A stretch of DNA of 40,471 bases from WFZT01 sp964398355 (GCA_964398355.1 CAYNMM010000088.1:1-40471); one strand, 5' to 3'; numbered from the stretch's first letter, positions 17,987 through 26,468 are shown. Notes: generated by a model from the letters alone, not told the origin. Made by a program: numbers and translations.

Positions 17987-18580
17987 CTATTTATTTGCCA
18001 GACCTATAAGTTCCTCAAGCCTTTTTCTCGATTTTTCCATCACTGTTTCGTGAATGCTATTTCCGTGAGTGTCCATAGTAACAACTACAGGAAAATCTTC
18101 TACTTCTATTACCCAGAAAGCTTCAGGAATTCCAAACTCCTCCAGCATAAATACGTCAACAACTCTTTTAACTGAATTGGCAATAAGTGTTCCTGCACCT
18201 CCAACTGCATGGAAATAGACTGCTCCACAGCGTTTTAAGGCCTCAAGTGTCTTCTTTCCCATTCCACCCTTTCCGATAATTCCTCTAACATTATACTCAC
18301 AAATTACATCTGCCTGATATGGCTCTTCCCTGATAGATGTTGTTGGTCCTGCTGAAACAAAGCTCCATGTCCCGTCTTCGTTCTTCCTGACGACAGGACC
18401 ACAATGGTAAATAACAGATTCCTTTAAGTATTTCCTTATGAAATCAGGTTTTTTCTCCACCATCAATTTGTGGGCCTGGTCTCTTGCAGTTACAATTATC
18501 CCTGAGAGTAAAACTTCATCCCCCACTTTAAGTTTTCTTATTTCTTCCTCCGAAATTGGTATTCTTAATTTAATCGACAT
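17987..18580 (-). CDS. TtdB-like Fe-S hydro-lyase beta subunit (fumarate/tartrate dehydratase family)
   Basis: Beta subunit of a second class I hydro-lyase, 197 residues, transcribed toward the first fumarase pair. HCGPVVRKNEDGTW, SAGPTTSIREE, GKGGMGKKTLEAL and MDTHGNS match the L(+)-tartrate dehydratase beta type (TtdB) better than FumA. The paralogue at 17278 has different residues in each of these places. Start ATG 18580 follows GGAGAGGTGA and overlaps the alpha-subunit stop by 11 bases. The substrate may be tartrate, fumarate or another 2-hydroxy/enedioate; sequence alone does not decide. Confidence 0.85.
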   Translation of the reverse strand: MSIKLRIPISEEEIRKLKVGDEVLLSGIIVTARDQAHKLMVEKKPDFIRKYLKESVIYHCGPVVRKNEDGTWSFVSAGPTTSIREEPYQADVICEYNVRGIIGKGGMGKKTLEALKRCGAVYFHAVGGAGTLIANSVKRVVDVFMLEEFGIPEAFWVIEVEDFPVVVTMDTHGNSIHETVMEKSRKRLEELIGLANK

Positions 18581-19439
18581 AGCTCACCTCTCCATTTTTA
18601 ATAATCATTGCCTTTCTTCTGAAGGCCCAGCAATTATAGGAAATTGAGACGTAAAACGTAGCAGGATGACGATGCTGGTAGTCCACGAATACATCGAGAA
18701 CTGTAGTTTTACCACCAAATCCCATTGGACCGATTCCCATACTATTAATTTCCTCATAGAGGGAAGTTTCAAAGTCTGCAATAATCTTTTCAGGATGTCT
18801 TTCACCTATTCTCCTGAAAAACTGCTCCTTGGACAATATGTAGGAAGTTACTCTATCTCCTCCAATTCCTACTCCAAGAGTGCCAGGAGAGCAGCCTTTA
18901 CCCTGTGCTTTCCAGACGGCATCGAGGATAACCTTTCTTATTCCGTCCATATCTCTTCCTGCCCCGAGGCTCGCATCTGGAAGCTTATACTGAGTTCCAA
19001 CATTTTCACTGCCACCACCTTTCAATAAAAGTCTTATACGAACCTCATCTTTATCCCATTGGTGAAAATGAATATAAGGATGGTTGATCCCTACATTGTT
19101 ACCTGAATTTTTACCTGTGATTGGATTCACTGCATTTGGTCTTAGATAGTATTTTTTCGTGGCTTCAGCTGCAGCAGCATTAATGGCCTCCCTGTATTTC
19201 CTCTCCTCATCTCCAACAGGAAAATCTATATAGAAAATCAGTGCCCCTGTATCCTGACAGATAGGTGTACTCTTTTCCCTCGCCATCTTTACGTTTTGAA
19301 GGATAGTTTTGAAAACCGCTTTTGCCGGCGTTCCATCGTCCTCCCTTTCATAAGCCTCCCTCAATGCCTTTTCTACATCGGGAGGAAGATCTGTTGCCGC
19401 CCTGCGAATTAGTTCGACAAGCGCATCTTTTAAATCCAT
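18570..19439 (-). CDS. TtdA-like Fe-S hydro-lyase alpha subunit
   Basis: Alpha subunit of the second class I Fe-S hydro-lyase, 289 residues from ATG 19439, which follows AAAGGAGGATCAG; an upstream in-frame start (19508) lacks support. Three cluster cysteines: PICQDTG, GKGCSPGTLG and SYNCWAFRRK. The CWA-RR ending, the RHPAT segment and the RPNAVNPITGKNSG region recall TtdA of E. coli. It forms an operon with the TtdB-like gene and has its own promoter at 19474-19502. Confidence 0.85.
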   Translation of the reverse strand: MDLKDALVELIRRAATDLPPDVEKALREAYEREDDGTPAKAVFKTILQNVKMAREKSTPICQDTGALIFYIDFPVGDEERKYREAINAAAAEATKKYYLRPNAVNPITGKNSGNNVGINHPYIHFHQWDKDEVRIRLLLKGGGSENVGTQYKLPDASLGAGRDMDGIRKVILDAVWKAQGKGCSPGTLGVGIGGDRVTSYILSKEQFFRRIGERHPEKIIADFETSLYEEINSMGIGPMGFGGKTTVLDVFVDYQHRHPATFYVSISYNCWAFRRKAMIIKNGEVSYVD

Positions 19440-19473
19440 CTGATCCTCCTTTTTAACAATTTTTCCTGTTTTT

Positions 19474-19502
19474 ATTATAGAACTGTAACCCAATAATGTA
19501 AA
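19474..19502 (-). promoter_or_regulatory. Promoter of the TtdAB-like operon
   Basis: On the minus strand, TTTACA (19502-19497) and TATAAT (19479-19474) are separated by 17 bases. The -10 box lies about 35 bases upstream of the alpha-subunit start codon, leaving room for the AGGAGG ribosome binding site. Confidence 0.75.
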
Positions 19503-19802
19503 TGACAATGTGGAAGTTGTTGGAAAATTTCCTTATTGCAAAAATGTCATAAATGTGGACATTCCACTTTTTTAAGTTTTTCTGACGTTATCTTTCTCCA
19601 AACATAATAAAAGTGAAGCCTTAAATAATGAATGCAGTACGAAGTAAAATGGTAAGAAAGTAAAAGATAGTCTCTTCAATAAATTTTTTACATTCTTCTT
19701 ATGAATTTTTGCAGAAAACAATGAACCTATGTTAAGGAAGAAATGGAGTTTAAAGCTCTTTAGTGGGCTCAATTTTCACTAATTCAAGAGTGGACAGATT
19801 TA
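19503..19802. other. AT-rich intergenic region
   Basis: No convincing gene. A short hairpin GTGGA/TCCAC (19555-19567) is followed by six T residues and could be a weak plus-strand terminator, but no plus-strand gene ends nearby. A 66-codon minus-strand frame at 19572-19772 has no ribosome binding site and low-complexity composition, so it is not called. Confidence 0.4.
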
Positions 19803-19829
19803 GGGGCGGCGGCCTCCGGCCGCCGCCCC
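19803..19829. terminator. Perfect 12-bp GC hairpin after the MBL hydrolase gene
   Basis: GGGGCGGCGGCC (19803-19814) pairs with GGCCGCCGCCCC (19818-19829) around a TCC loop. It begins 8 bases beyond the stop codon of the minus-strand hydrolase gene. It has the same architecture (G-rich first arm, three-base loop) as the other terminators in the window, but no clear U-run. Confidence 0.75.
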
Positions 19830-19837
19830 CATCCTGT

Positions 19838-20581
19838 TTATATCATCCACTGGTTCCTGATCTCACCCTCTGCAAGTGTAAACTTGATTGTCAAAATTGT
19901 CGGAGGAAGTAAGTATTTTACATGACCCTTTTCGTCAAAATAGAACGGCCTGTCGTGCCCGGGAACAACATATCTTGAGATTTCAAAAATTTTCTTGTAA
20001 TTGTCCTTTCCGGTGCCGGGTGGCGAAAACGACGGAGGTAAATTCCCGTTAACGAGATCCCAGGCGTTTTTTAAAGCGTCACCTGTGAAAATAACCTTCC
20101 CGCCACTTCCATTCTCGTAAATGATACCACAACATCCAGGTGTATGCCCCGGTAGATGGATAAATTTAAAACCTTCAACTTCTGAGCCCGTTGTAACTGT
20201 GTTGATTAAGCCAGCATCATTCATTGCTTTAATGTATTCATAAGGAATGTAGGGATCACCAAACTCGATGAACTCCTTGTTGAGTACATATTCGAGCTCC
20301 CTCTTACATACATAAATTTTCGCTTTTGTGAATATTTCAAGGTTTTGACAATGATCGTAATGGAGATGAGTGAGAAATACATAATCAATGTCTTCTGGTC
20401 CAAATCCAAGTTCCTTCAATCGATTAAGCAAGTTTTGTCGATCTCCATTTGATCCAGTGTCAACCAGTATCTTTTTGCCCTCATGTTTAATTAAAGAGAC
20501 TGTACACCATCCGAGGGCACCTCGGTTACTAAGGACAGGTATCCCCTCGAGTATTATATCGAAATCCAAATTAGCGATCAT
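19838..20581 (-). CDS. Metallo-beta-lactamase-fold hydrolase (lactonase-like)
   Basis: Binuclear zinc hydrolase of the MBL superfamily, 247 residues. Ligands visible: HLHYDH (about 108-113), PGHTPG (about 169-174), FTGDA (Asp about 192) and a late PGHDRP. General layout matches the N-acyl-homoserine lactonase/AttM-like group, which also covers many hydrolases of unknown substrate. No signal peptide, so cytoplasmic. Start ATG 20581 follows a GGGAGGATATAAA region. It sits 23 bases after an SSF symporter gene, suggesting it acts on the imported solute (inference). Quorum quenching should not be assumed. Confidence 0.8.
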   Translation of the reverse strand: MIANLDFDIILEGIPVLSNRGALGWCTVSLIKHEGKKILVDTGSNGDRQNLLNRLKELGFGPEDIDYVFLTHLHYDHCQNLEIFTKAKIYVCKRELEYVLNKEFIEFGDPYIPYEYIKAMNDAGLINTVTTGSEVEGFKFIHLPGHTPGCCGIIYENGSGGKVIFTGDALKNAWDLVNGNLPPSFSPPGTGKDNYKKIFEISRYVVPGHDRPFYFDEKGHVKYLLPPTILTIKFTLAEGEIRNQWMI

Positions 20582-20604
20582 TTTATATCCTCCCGAACAT
20601 TGTG

Positions 20605-22065
20605 TCAGAAGGAAGTAATTTTGAAAAATCTTTCAAGTTTTTCTTCTGACGGAGGAGGGGATAGTAGAGTTGCGATTACAAAAACTATTCCTCCTGTTAT
20701 AAGACCCCAGAGTACATTGTAAATTTTTAATGGGAAAGGCCACACCAGCCACGTTAAAATGGAGACTGCACCTGCAACTATCATACTGAGAAAGGCAGAG
20801 ACCTTGTTTGCTCTGGGCCAGAAGAGAACGCCGATGAGTGGATACATGTATCCTGAAATACAAATTGCAACACCGGCTGTTGAGACAGGGACTATCAATC
20901 CAGGGCGGAACAGAGCAATTATCAAAACTATAATACCGAGTATTAGAACGGTTAATCTCCCATAAAAGGTTTCCTTTGCAGGTGAGAGCTTTTTGCCCGA
21001 CGGATTTTCGACGAGGTCCCTCATTACGAGTGAAGATGATGTAAGAAGCTGACTATTCAATGTGGATGTGCCAGCAGCAAATGCGCCACCGACGACGACA
21101 GCTGCAAGAAATGGGGTCAGGTATTTTGTAGCAAACATGATGGTCATTGAGTCGGTTGCTTTCCCCTTAACTCCTGGAATAAGCACAGTACAGGCTACTC
21201 CAAGGATAAACAATGGTAACGTCTGAACCCAACCACTGATAATTGATGCTGCAATTGTCACTTTTCCTATAGTACGAGGGTCTTTTGCCATCAGTAATCT
21301 CTGAAACATATGAGGTAGAAGGATAGCAAACCCCCAGGTGAAAATAAAGCCGACCCACATACCAAATTTCAACTTCCCCGGTGTCAGGAGCTTTGGATTG
21401 TTTTCTGCAACTCTGGAAAACATGTTATTCCATCCACCTGCCAGATGTACAGCGTAAAAAGCAAGACCAAGTAGAACCGAGATGAAAAATATGCCCTGAA
21501 ACGTGTCAGTCCATACCACTGATTTTGATCCTGCAAGGGCGATCACCAGCACCATGAACAGAAATGTTATGGTGACACCAGCTGCAAAGGAGATACCACC
21601 TTTGGTAAACGTTTGAACTGCTATTCCACCACCCATAAGCTGAACAGCGATATAGGGCAGGAGAGCAAGAATACCAATTATAGATGCAATAATTCCTAAC
21701 CATTTCGAATCGTAATAGTCATTTATTAACTCAGAATATGTTATGTATCCGTATTTTTTGCCAAGCAGCCATACTTTAGTTCCCATAAACCAATACATGA
21801 GTGGCCAGAGAAGGTTCCAGATCATCATCATGGAAACAAAAGAGATTCCGAGTCTATAGTTACCTCCTACAGCGCCAAGAAAAGTCCACATACTTGCATA
21901 AGTAGCAATGAGGGTGCCCACGAGGACAACAGTTCCCAGTCCTCTGCCGGCAAGATAATAATCTTCAGCGGTTGCCTTTGTTCTGGTATAGCCCAGGATC
22001 CCTATGACGACAACGATGGCCATATAAATACCAACAACTAAAATAAGCCAAGTTACGGGAGTCAT
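20605..22065 (-). CDS. Sodium:solute symporter family permease
   Basis: Integral membrane Na+-coupled transporter of the SSF family, 486 residues with about 12-13 hydrophobic segments. The EDYYLAGRGLG motif after the first helix, the TYASMWTFLGAVGGNYRLG segment, and GGAFAAGTSTLNSQLLTSSSLVMRDL in the core, part of the sodium-binding region, are typical. Start ATG 22065 follows GGAGGTAAT. The substrate is unknown; organic acids, sugars and amino acids are all carried by relatives. Expressed with a small membrane protein upstream and an MBL hydrolase downstream. Confidence 0.9.
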   Translation of the reverse strand: MTPVTWLILVVGIYMAIVVVIGILGYTRTKATAEDYYLAGRGLGTVVLVGTLIATYASMWTFLGAVGGNYRLGISFVSMMMIWNLLWPLMYWFMGTKVWLLGKKYGYITYSELINDYYDSKWLGIIASIIGILALLPYIAVQLMGGGIAVQTFTKGGISFAAGVTITFLFMVLVIALAGSKSVVWTDTFQGIFFISVLLGLAFYAVHLAGGWNNMFSRVAENNPKLLTPGKLKFGMWVGFIFTWGFAILLPHMFQRLLMAKDPRTIGKVTIAASIISGWVQTLPLFILGVACTVLIPGVKGKATDSMTIMFATKYLTPFLAAVVVGGAFAAGTSTLNSQLLTSSSLVMRDLVENPSGKKLSPAKETFYGRLTVLILGIIVLIIALFRPGLIVPVSTAGVAICISGYMYPLIGVLFWPRANKVSAFLSMIVAGAVSILTWLVWPFPLKIYNVLWGLITGGIVFVIATLLSPPPSEEKLERFFKITSF

Positions 22066-22081
22066 TTTTTATTACCTCCAT

Positions 22082-22330
22082 TTATTTTCCCTGCTGGATT
22101 TCTTCAGCTTTTCTGTAGAAATCGTGGGAAAATACCTTTACAACTATAATGGCGTTGATAACACCCCACAGACCAATTATCAGCAGGTAGAAGAAGGAAA
22201 ACGGTATGGGACCTATGAAGGGATGTATAGAGGTGCCCAGTACTCCAAGACCCTGGAGTATGGCAAAAACAAACCACAGCAAAATCAGGATTATGGCAAG
22301 AGTCCTCTTGCCATTACCATTACCAGACAT
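22082..22330 (-). CDS. Small two-helix membrane protein, probable SSF accessory subunit (DUF3311-like)
   Basis: 82 residues from ATG 22330, directly behind AAAAGGAGGTGTAAC; a longer frame reaching 22375 lacks a ribosome binding site. Two hydrophobic helices (about 10-30 and 38-62) are separated by a short loop with GPIPFSFFYLLIIGLW, followed by a charged cytoplasmic end (DFYRKAEEIQQGK). Small proteins of the DUF3311 kind are commonly encoded just ahead of SSF permeases, and this one is 16 bases upstream of one. The family assignment is by pattern and context only. Confidence 0.75.
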   Translation of the reverse strand: MSGNGNGKRTLAIILILLWFVFAILQGLGVLGTSIHPFIGPIPFSFFYLLIIGLWGVINAIIVVKVFSHDFYRKAEEIQQGK

Positions 22331-22688
22331 GTTACACCTCCTTTTAAATGAGCATATAGATCGTAGAAAGCTCATATAAGTTCACAACATAATTTTTTCA
22401 CATTCCGTACAATTCTCATTTTCAAATTATGAAAAATTAAAATATTAATAAAAAAGTATTAACAGGCCGAATATACCGACCATAAAGCGAAATGTCAAAT
22501 GGTCACTATGTATAAAAAATCTTAAAATAAAGTTTCAATAAGTAGCATTTCCTACTTCATCAATCTTATATTTATAAAGATCTGGAAGAATAAACAGAAA
22601 TACAACGTGAATACAAATGCTTTCATGATTTAAGGGAATATTCTTGCGTTTAGTAATTGAACAAAAGGGAAAAGTCGTAGTGTCTATT
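22331..22688. other. AT-rich divergent intergenic region
   Basis: Separates the minus-strand symporter operon from the plus-strand VCBS gene. It carries the AGGAGGTG ribosome binding site of the small membrane protein at the left end. I see no gene and no strong minus-strand promoter. Confidence 0.5.
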
Positions 22689-22697
22689 TGGTATAAT
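22689..22697 (+). promoter_or_regulatory. Extended -10 promoter of the VCBS repeat gene
   Basis: TGGTATAAT is an extended -10 element (TGn plus consensus TATAAT). There is no matching -35 at normal spacing, as is common for this promoter class. The leader would be about 60 bases. A second TATAAT at 22740-22745 is too close to the ribosome binding site. Confidence 0.55.
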
Positions 22698-22762
22698 TAT
22701 TCAAAAAACTGTTGAAATTTCAATAATTTGAAAATATCCTATAATAAAAGGAGGTAATTTGT

Positions 22763-24514
22763 ATGAAGAAGTTGGTAGTAATAGTAGTAATGATGGGTGT
22801 AATGGGACTTGGTGCTCAGGTCCCTGGTCCATGGAGACAGGCGGCAACTGATGGTCCGAATGATTATCTTATGGCAGATTCTACCTTCAACCAGTTTGTT
22901 CGTGATATGTATGTGGGAAGTGATCTTGATCAAGATGGGAAGCCCGAAATAATAATGACGGATTATAAAGATGGTGGACGTATTCATGTCTTTGAAGTCG
23001 TTGGGAATGATTCTATTCAAGAAGTCTGGACTTTTCAGGGAGGAACAGGTAATACAACTTCACAGCCAGCCAGAAGCGTCACTGTGGGAGATCTTGATGG
23101 TGACGGAAAAGGTGAAATTATCGTTGCCATGACAGGTGATTCTGGAGATACACTTGACACTCACGTTGGACTCTGGGTTTTTGAATGGGATGGTAATGTC
23201 GGTAGTGATACCTATGGCAATAATGGTCAACCAAGCGAAAGATACATCGATTTCCTGAGAGAATCTGATGGTACTCTACCTGACAGAATAAGGGCTGAAG
23301 ACATAGCAGTGGGAGATTTTGATGGAGATGGTATCCAGGAAGTTTTGTGGGTTAATAACGCATCGACAGCTTTTGATAACGCATATATCTTCTCTATATC
23401 AGGTGATATTGGAACCGGTTTTACCACCCCTGTGGTCGAGAAAGTATTTAGAAGAACCGATTACGGGTTTGGAGGAAGTACAAACGGGGCTTACGGGCCG
23501 ATGGACCTTGATGGAGATGGCCATCCCGAGGGTATTATTGGCGTGTGGAACCACGGAGCCTTTGCTATCTTTGAATCTGAGGCCCCGGACAGCTATGCTA
23601 TTAAATATTATGTGGACGGACTTGATAGCTCAGACCTTTTCCCGTGTAACAAGTTGTCCGCTATTTACGACTATGATCACGATGGAAGAGACGAATTTTT
23701 CTTCTCCGGTGAATATCCGGGGAGTTATAGCCCCTACTATGCAAGTGGGGTTTATATTGTGAATGTCAACGGTGATGATATAGATTCTTCTACGGTTACA
23801 ATTGATACTCTTCCAATCGATAACTCAGTCCTTGGACTCGATGGCTTCTCTGTTGGGGATGTTGATAATGATGGACACTTTGAATTTTACGCCCTTTTCT
23901 CAATGAACAGAATGGCCATTTCAGCTGAATACCAGGGAGGTGACGTGGGAGACACCTTGAGTTATACGGTGGAACCTATACTGCCAGAAGTATTTTTCTA
24001 CGCTGAAACCACGATCGTTGGTAGTGATACAGTTTTGTATTACTATCAGCCGTCCATTGTGATAAAACCCGGGAATGACCTCGATAATGATGGCTATAAA
24101 GAGGTCGTATACGAAGTGTACGAAGGAACCTCAAACAGCAACTACCCGTATCAACCCTGGACAACGGGATTCCTGAGGATTGCAGAGTACACATTAACCG
24201 GTGTGGATGAATGGACAGTGCTGCCTCCAAAAGGTTCAAAACCAGTGTTCAACAGTGTAGTCCCGAATCCAGTTAAAGATTTTGCTACCATTTCATTTAC
24301 TTTGCCATCGAGGGACTATGTTTCTCTTAAAGTTTATGACGCCTCTGGAAGACTTGTAAAATCTATTTTTAGTGGAACTGTTGATGCTGGAAGACATACT
24401 TTAAGATGGGATGGAACTGATGCAAGTGGTATGAGGGTTGCAAATGGAGTATATCTACTAAGGTTGGAAGCATCCAGTGGTAATTCGATAAAGAAAATTC
24501 TTGTAATGAGATAG
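22763..24514 (+). CDS. Secreted FG-GAP/VCBS repeat protein with C-terminal sorting domain
   Basis: Exported protein of 583 residues with a probable seven-bladed beta-propeller. A signal peptide (1-19, ending GLGAQ) is followed by seven calcium-loop motifs of the D-x-D-x-D-G-x-x-E type: DLDQDGKPE, DLDGDGKGE, DFDGDGIQE, DLDGDGHPE, DYDHDGRDE, DVDNDGHFE and DLDNDGYKE. The last ~85 residues form a FlgD-like sorting tail (NPVKDFATISFTLP...LRWDGTDASG...GVYLLRL) like those of the two peptidases. Start ATG 22763 follows AAAGGAGGT. No catalytic motif is visible; surface adhesion or polymer binding is plausible. Transcribed alone. Confidence 0.88.
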   Translation: MKKLVVIVVMMGVMGLGAQVPGPWRQAATDGPNDYLMADSTFNQFVRDMYVGSDLDQDGKPEIIMTDYKDGGRIHVFEVVGNDSIQEVWTFQGGTGNTTSQPARSVTVGDLDGDGKGEIIVAMTGDSGDTLDTHVGLWVFEWDGNVGSDTYGNNGQPSERYIDFLRESDGTLPDRIRAEDIAVGDFDGDGIQEVLWVNNASTAFDNAYIFSISGDIGTGFTTPVVEKVFRRTDYGFGGSTNGAYGPMDLDGDGHPEGIIGVWNHGAFAIFESEAPDSYAIKYYVDGLDSSDLFPCNKLSAIYDYDHDGRDEFFFSGEYPGSYSPYYASGVYIVNVNGDDIDSSTVTIDTLPIDNSVLGLDGFSVGDVDNDGHFEFYALFSMNRMAISAEYQGGDVGDTLSYTVEPILPEVFFYAETTIVGSDTVLYYYQPSIVIKPGNDLDNDGYKEVVYEVYEGTSNSNYPYQPWTTGFLRIAEYTLTGVDEWTVLPPKGSKPVFNSVVPNPVKDFATISFTLPSRDYVSLKVYDASGRLVKSIFSGTVDAGRHTLRWDGTDASGMRVANGVYLLRLEASSGNSIKKILVMR

Positions 24515-24674
24515 AGACGAACCCCATGATTTGCAGGGTATTGCATGATTTTTCTTTGTGTATTCTCTCACTCCTGTTGCGATTTGAGGAAATTGGTAAT
24601 TTTCACATCCTGGGCAAATCGGGGTTTATAGGGATTTATATAACATCCTAAAAATCATGGTCAATACCAGGATT
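24515..24674. other. Downstream region with interlocking inverted repeats
   Basis: No gene. Two inverted-repeat pairs overlap in order. A (24521-24534, ACCCCATGATTTGC) pairs with A' (24614-24625, GCAAATCGGGGT). B (24537-24553) pairs with B' (24650-24668) over 17 base pairs. Each pairing leaves one 2-base bulge. The A-B-A'-B' order means both can only form together as a pseudoknot; otherwise they are alternatives. Confidence 0.6.
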
Positions 24675-24711
24675 AGATGGAGGGGGCCTGCGAAGCAGGC
24701 CCCCTCCATCT
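24675..24711. terminator. Perfect 17-bp GC-rich hairpin
   Basis: An arm starting AGATGGAGGGGGCCTGC (24675-24691) pairs perfectly with 24695-24711 around a GAA loop. It lies 160 bases after the VCBS gene. There is no U-run on either side (TAAAAATCTT follows), so it may act as a 3'-end stabiliser or a U-independent terminator. Confidence 0.7.
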
Positions 24712-24861
24712 AAAAATCTTCTATCATCCTATTAGCCATTTCTTCTCATTCATTCCTGACGATAAAAACCTTCCCAAATATATGATTTTCATGTTCTGAT
24801 AGTATAGAAATAAAATTTCTTGAGACCATGTCACAATTTTCTCTCCAGATTGCATTGTTTC

Positions 24862-24890
24862 TTGACAATTTTGTGTTTTTGGCTGTTAAT
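24862..24890 (+). promoter_or_regulatory. Probable promoter of the aldehyde dehydrogenase gene
   Basis: TTGACA (24862-24867, exact) is followed after 17 bases by GTTAAT (24885-24890, 4 of 6 consensus). The start codon is 29 bases further on. The rest of 24712-24861 holds nothing I can recognise. Confidence 0.5.
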
Positions 24891-24919
24891 AACTGTAAAT
24901 AAAAAAGGAGCAGGTAATC

Positions 24920-26338
24920 ATGAAGATGCTTCTAAATGGAGAATGGGTTAATCGAGATGAAAAAATAAAGGTAATCAATCCGTATAACGGAGAGGTTATT
25001 GATACTGTTCCATCCGCGACTCCGGGAGATCTTGAGCTTGCCGTCAAATCCGCCAGGGAGGGATTTGAAGAGTTGAAAAAGCTGAGTTCCTATGACCGAT
25101 ACAAAATTCTGACCTGTGCAGCATCTTTGCTTGAGCAGCACTCAGAGGACTTTGCCAAGCAACTGGCACTTGAGGTTGGAAAAACCATAAAGGAGGCGCG
25201 AGGGGAAGTTTCAAGAGCCATCCAAACGCTTTATCTCTCTGGAGAAGAGGCCAAAAGACTTCGCGGTGAACAGGTGATATTTGATGCCGATCCCCGGGGT
25301 AAGGGGAAATTCGGACTGTATATTAGAGTCCCCATTGGTCCCATTGGAGCTATTACACCCTTCAATTTCCCTTTGAATCTTGCGCTTCATAAGCTTGGGC
25401 CGGCATTTGCTGTGGGTAATTCAGTCGTACACAAACCAGCCAGTGCGACACCCCTGACAAATCTGAAATTCGCCGTTCTCATGCTTGAAGCTGGTCTTCC
25501 CCCAAAGGCTTTGAATGTTATAACAGGTCCTGGTGGCTCTATAGGAGAAGGTCTTGCAAAACATCCAGAACTTGCCATGATTACTTTTACCGGCAGTAGA
25601 GATGTTGGTAAGAGGATTATGGAAATTAAAGGGTACAAAAAAGCACTCATGGAACTCGGATCCAACGCTCCAATGATTGTTACTGAAACGGCTGACGTAG
25701 AGAAAGCGGCCAGAAAGGCAGTCGTTGGCGCCTTTGTACAGGCTGGACAGTCATGCATTTCTTTGCAAAGAGTCTTTGTACACAGGAAAGTTTTTGACAA
25801 ATTTGTGAGTGAACTGGTTGAAGGAGCAAAAGCTATAAAGGTTGGAGATCCCCTTGATGAGGAGACTGGAATGGGACCTCTTATCAACGAAGGAGCTCTC
25901 AAACGGGTGAAAAGCTGGGTAGATGAGGCTGTCGAACATGGGGCAGAGATTGTTTATGGTGGTGAGATACTTGGACAAACGTTGATGCAACCGACGGTCC
26001 TCGTAAATGTTCCAGAAAATGTTAAACTGTTCCAGGAGGAGGTTTTTGGACCGGTTGTATTTGTTAACAGCTATGAGAATTTCGAAGATGCAGTGAATAG
26101 TGCTAACAATTCTAAGTATGGCTTAAATGCAGCAATATTTACAAGGGATTTAAATGAAGCGATTGATGGATTTCTCAAACTGGAGTTTGGTGGTATTTTA
26201 GTGAATGAACTTCCCACCTGGAGAGTAGACTTGATGCCTTATGGGGGAATGAAAGAGAGTGGTTTTGGAAGAGAGGGACCGGAATTTGTTGTGAGAGAAA
26301 TGACCGAAATCAAGATGCTGGGAATCGATCTGACATAG
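24920..26338 (+). CDS. NAD(P)-dependent aldehyde dehydrogenase
   Basis: Oxidises an aldehyde to the acid (or acyl product) in the cytoplasm. 472 residues, normal for the superfamily. Catalytic residues: Asn in TPFNFPLN (about 149), Glu in MELGSNAP (245), Cys in AGQSCISLQRV (279); the FTGSRDVG cofactor loop is also present. GQSCIS-RV and the overall length place it near the lactaldehyde/GapN-like branch of archaeal and thermophile ALDHs, but the substrate cannot be fixed from sequence. Start ATG 24920 follows AAAGGAG. Transcribed alone, with a bidirectional hairpin between it and groL. Confidence 0.9.
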   Translation: MKMLLNGEWVNRDEKIKVINPYNGEVIDTVPSATPGDLELAVKSAREGFEELKKLSSYDRYKILTCAASLLEQHSEDFAKQLALEVGKTIKEARGEVSRAIQTLYLSGEEAKRLRGEQVIFDADPRGKGKFGLYIRVPIGPIGAITPFNFPLNLALHKLGPAFAVGNSVVHKPASATPLTNLKFAVLMLEAGLPPKALNVITGPGGSIGEGLAKHPELAMITFTGSRDVGKRIMEIKGYKKALMELGSNAPMIVTETADVEKAARKAVVGAFVQAGQSCISLQRVFVHRKVFDKFVSELVEGAKAIKVGDPLDEETGMGPLINEGALKRVKSWVDEAVEHGAEIVYGGEILGQTLMQPTVLVNVPENVKLFQEEVFGPVVFVNSYENFEDAVNSANNSKYGLNAAIFTRDLNEAIDGFLKLEFGGILVNELPTWRVDLMPYGGMKESGFGREGPEFVVREMTEIKMLGIDLT

Positions 26339-26424
26339 TTTGTTAGCAAGTTTACAATGAAGAGGCTATTTGAGGTAATTGAAAGATTAAGTTTTTGAGG
26401 TTAGGAGAGGAAAAATGGGATGGA

Positions 26425-26451
26425 GGGGGCGCCCTCTTCGAGGGCGCCCCC
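26425..26451. terminator. Bidirectional GC hairpin between aldehyde dehydrogenase and groL
   Basis: GGGGGCGCCCTC (26425-26436) pairs perfectly with GAGGGCGCCCCC (26440-26451) around a TTC loop. TTTATTTTC follows on the plus strand. On the minus strand ATTTTTCC follows after a few bases, so it can end both convergent genes. Confidence 0.85.
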
Positions 26452-26468
26452 TTTATTTTCAGATTTTC

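Noticed and set aside
19572..19772. 66-codon minus-strand open frame between the TtdA-like and MBL genes
   Set aside because: No ribosome binding site, biased Phe/Lys/Leu composition typical of translated AT-rich spacer, no domain pattern.
19838..20581. Quorum-quenching AHL lactonase as a firm call
   Set aside because: The zinc motifs fit many MBL hydrolases; no quorum-sensing genes are nearby, so only the superfamily is supported.
22740..22745. Second TATAAT just before the VCBS gene
   Set aside because: It is only a few bases from the ribosome binding site and has no -35 at proper spacing; the extended -10 at 22689 is better.
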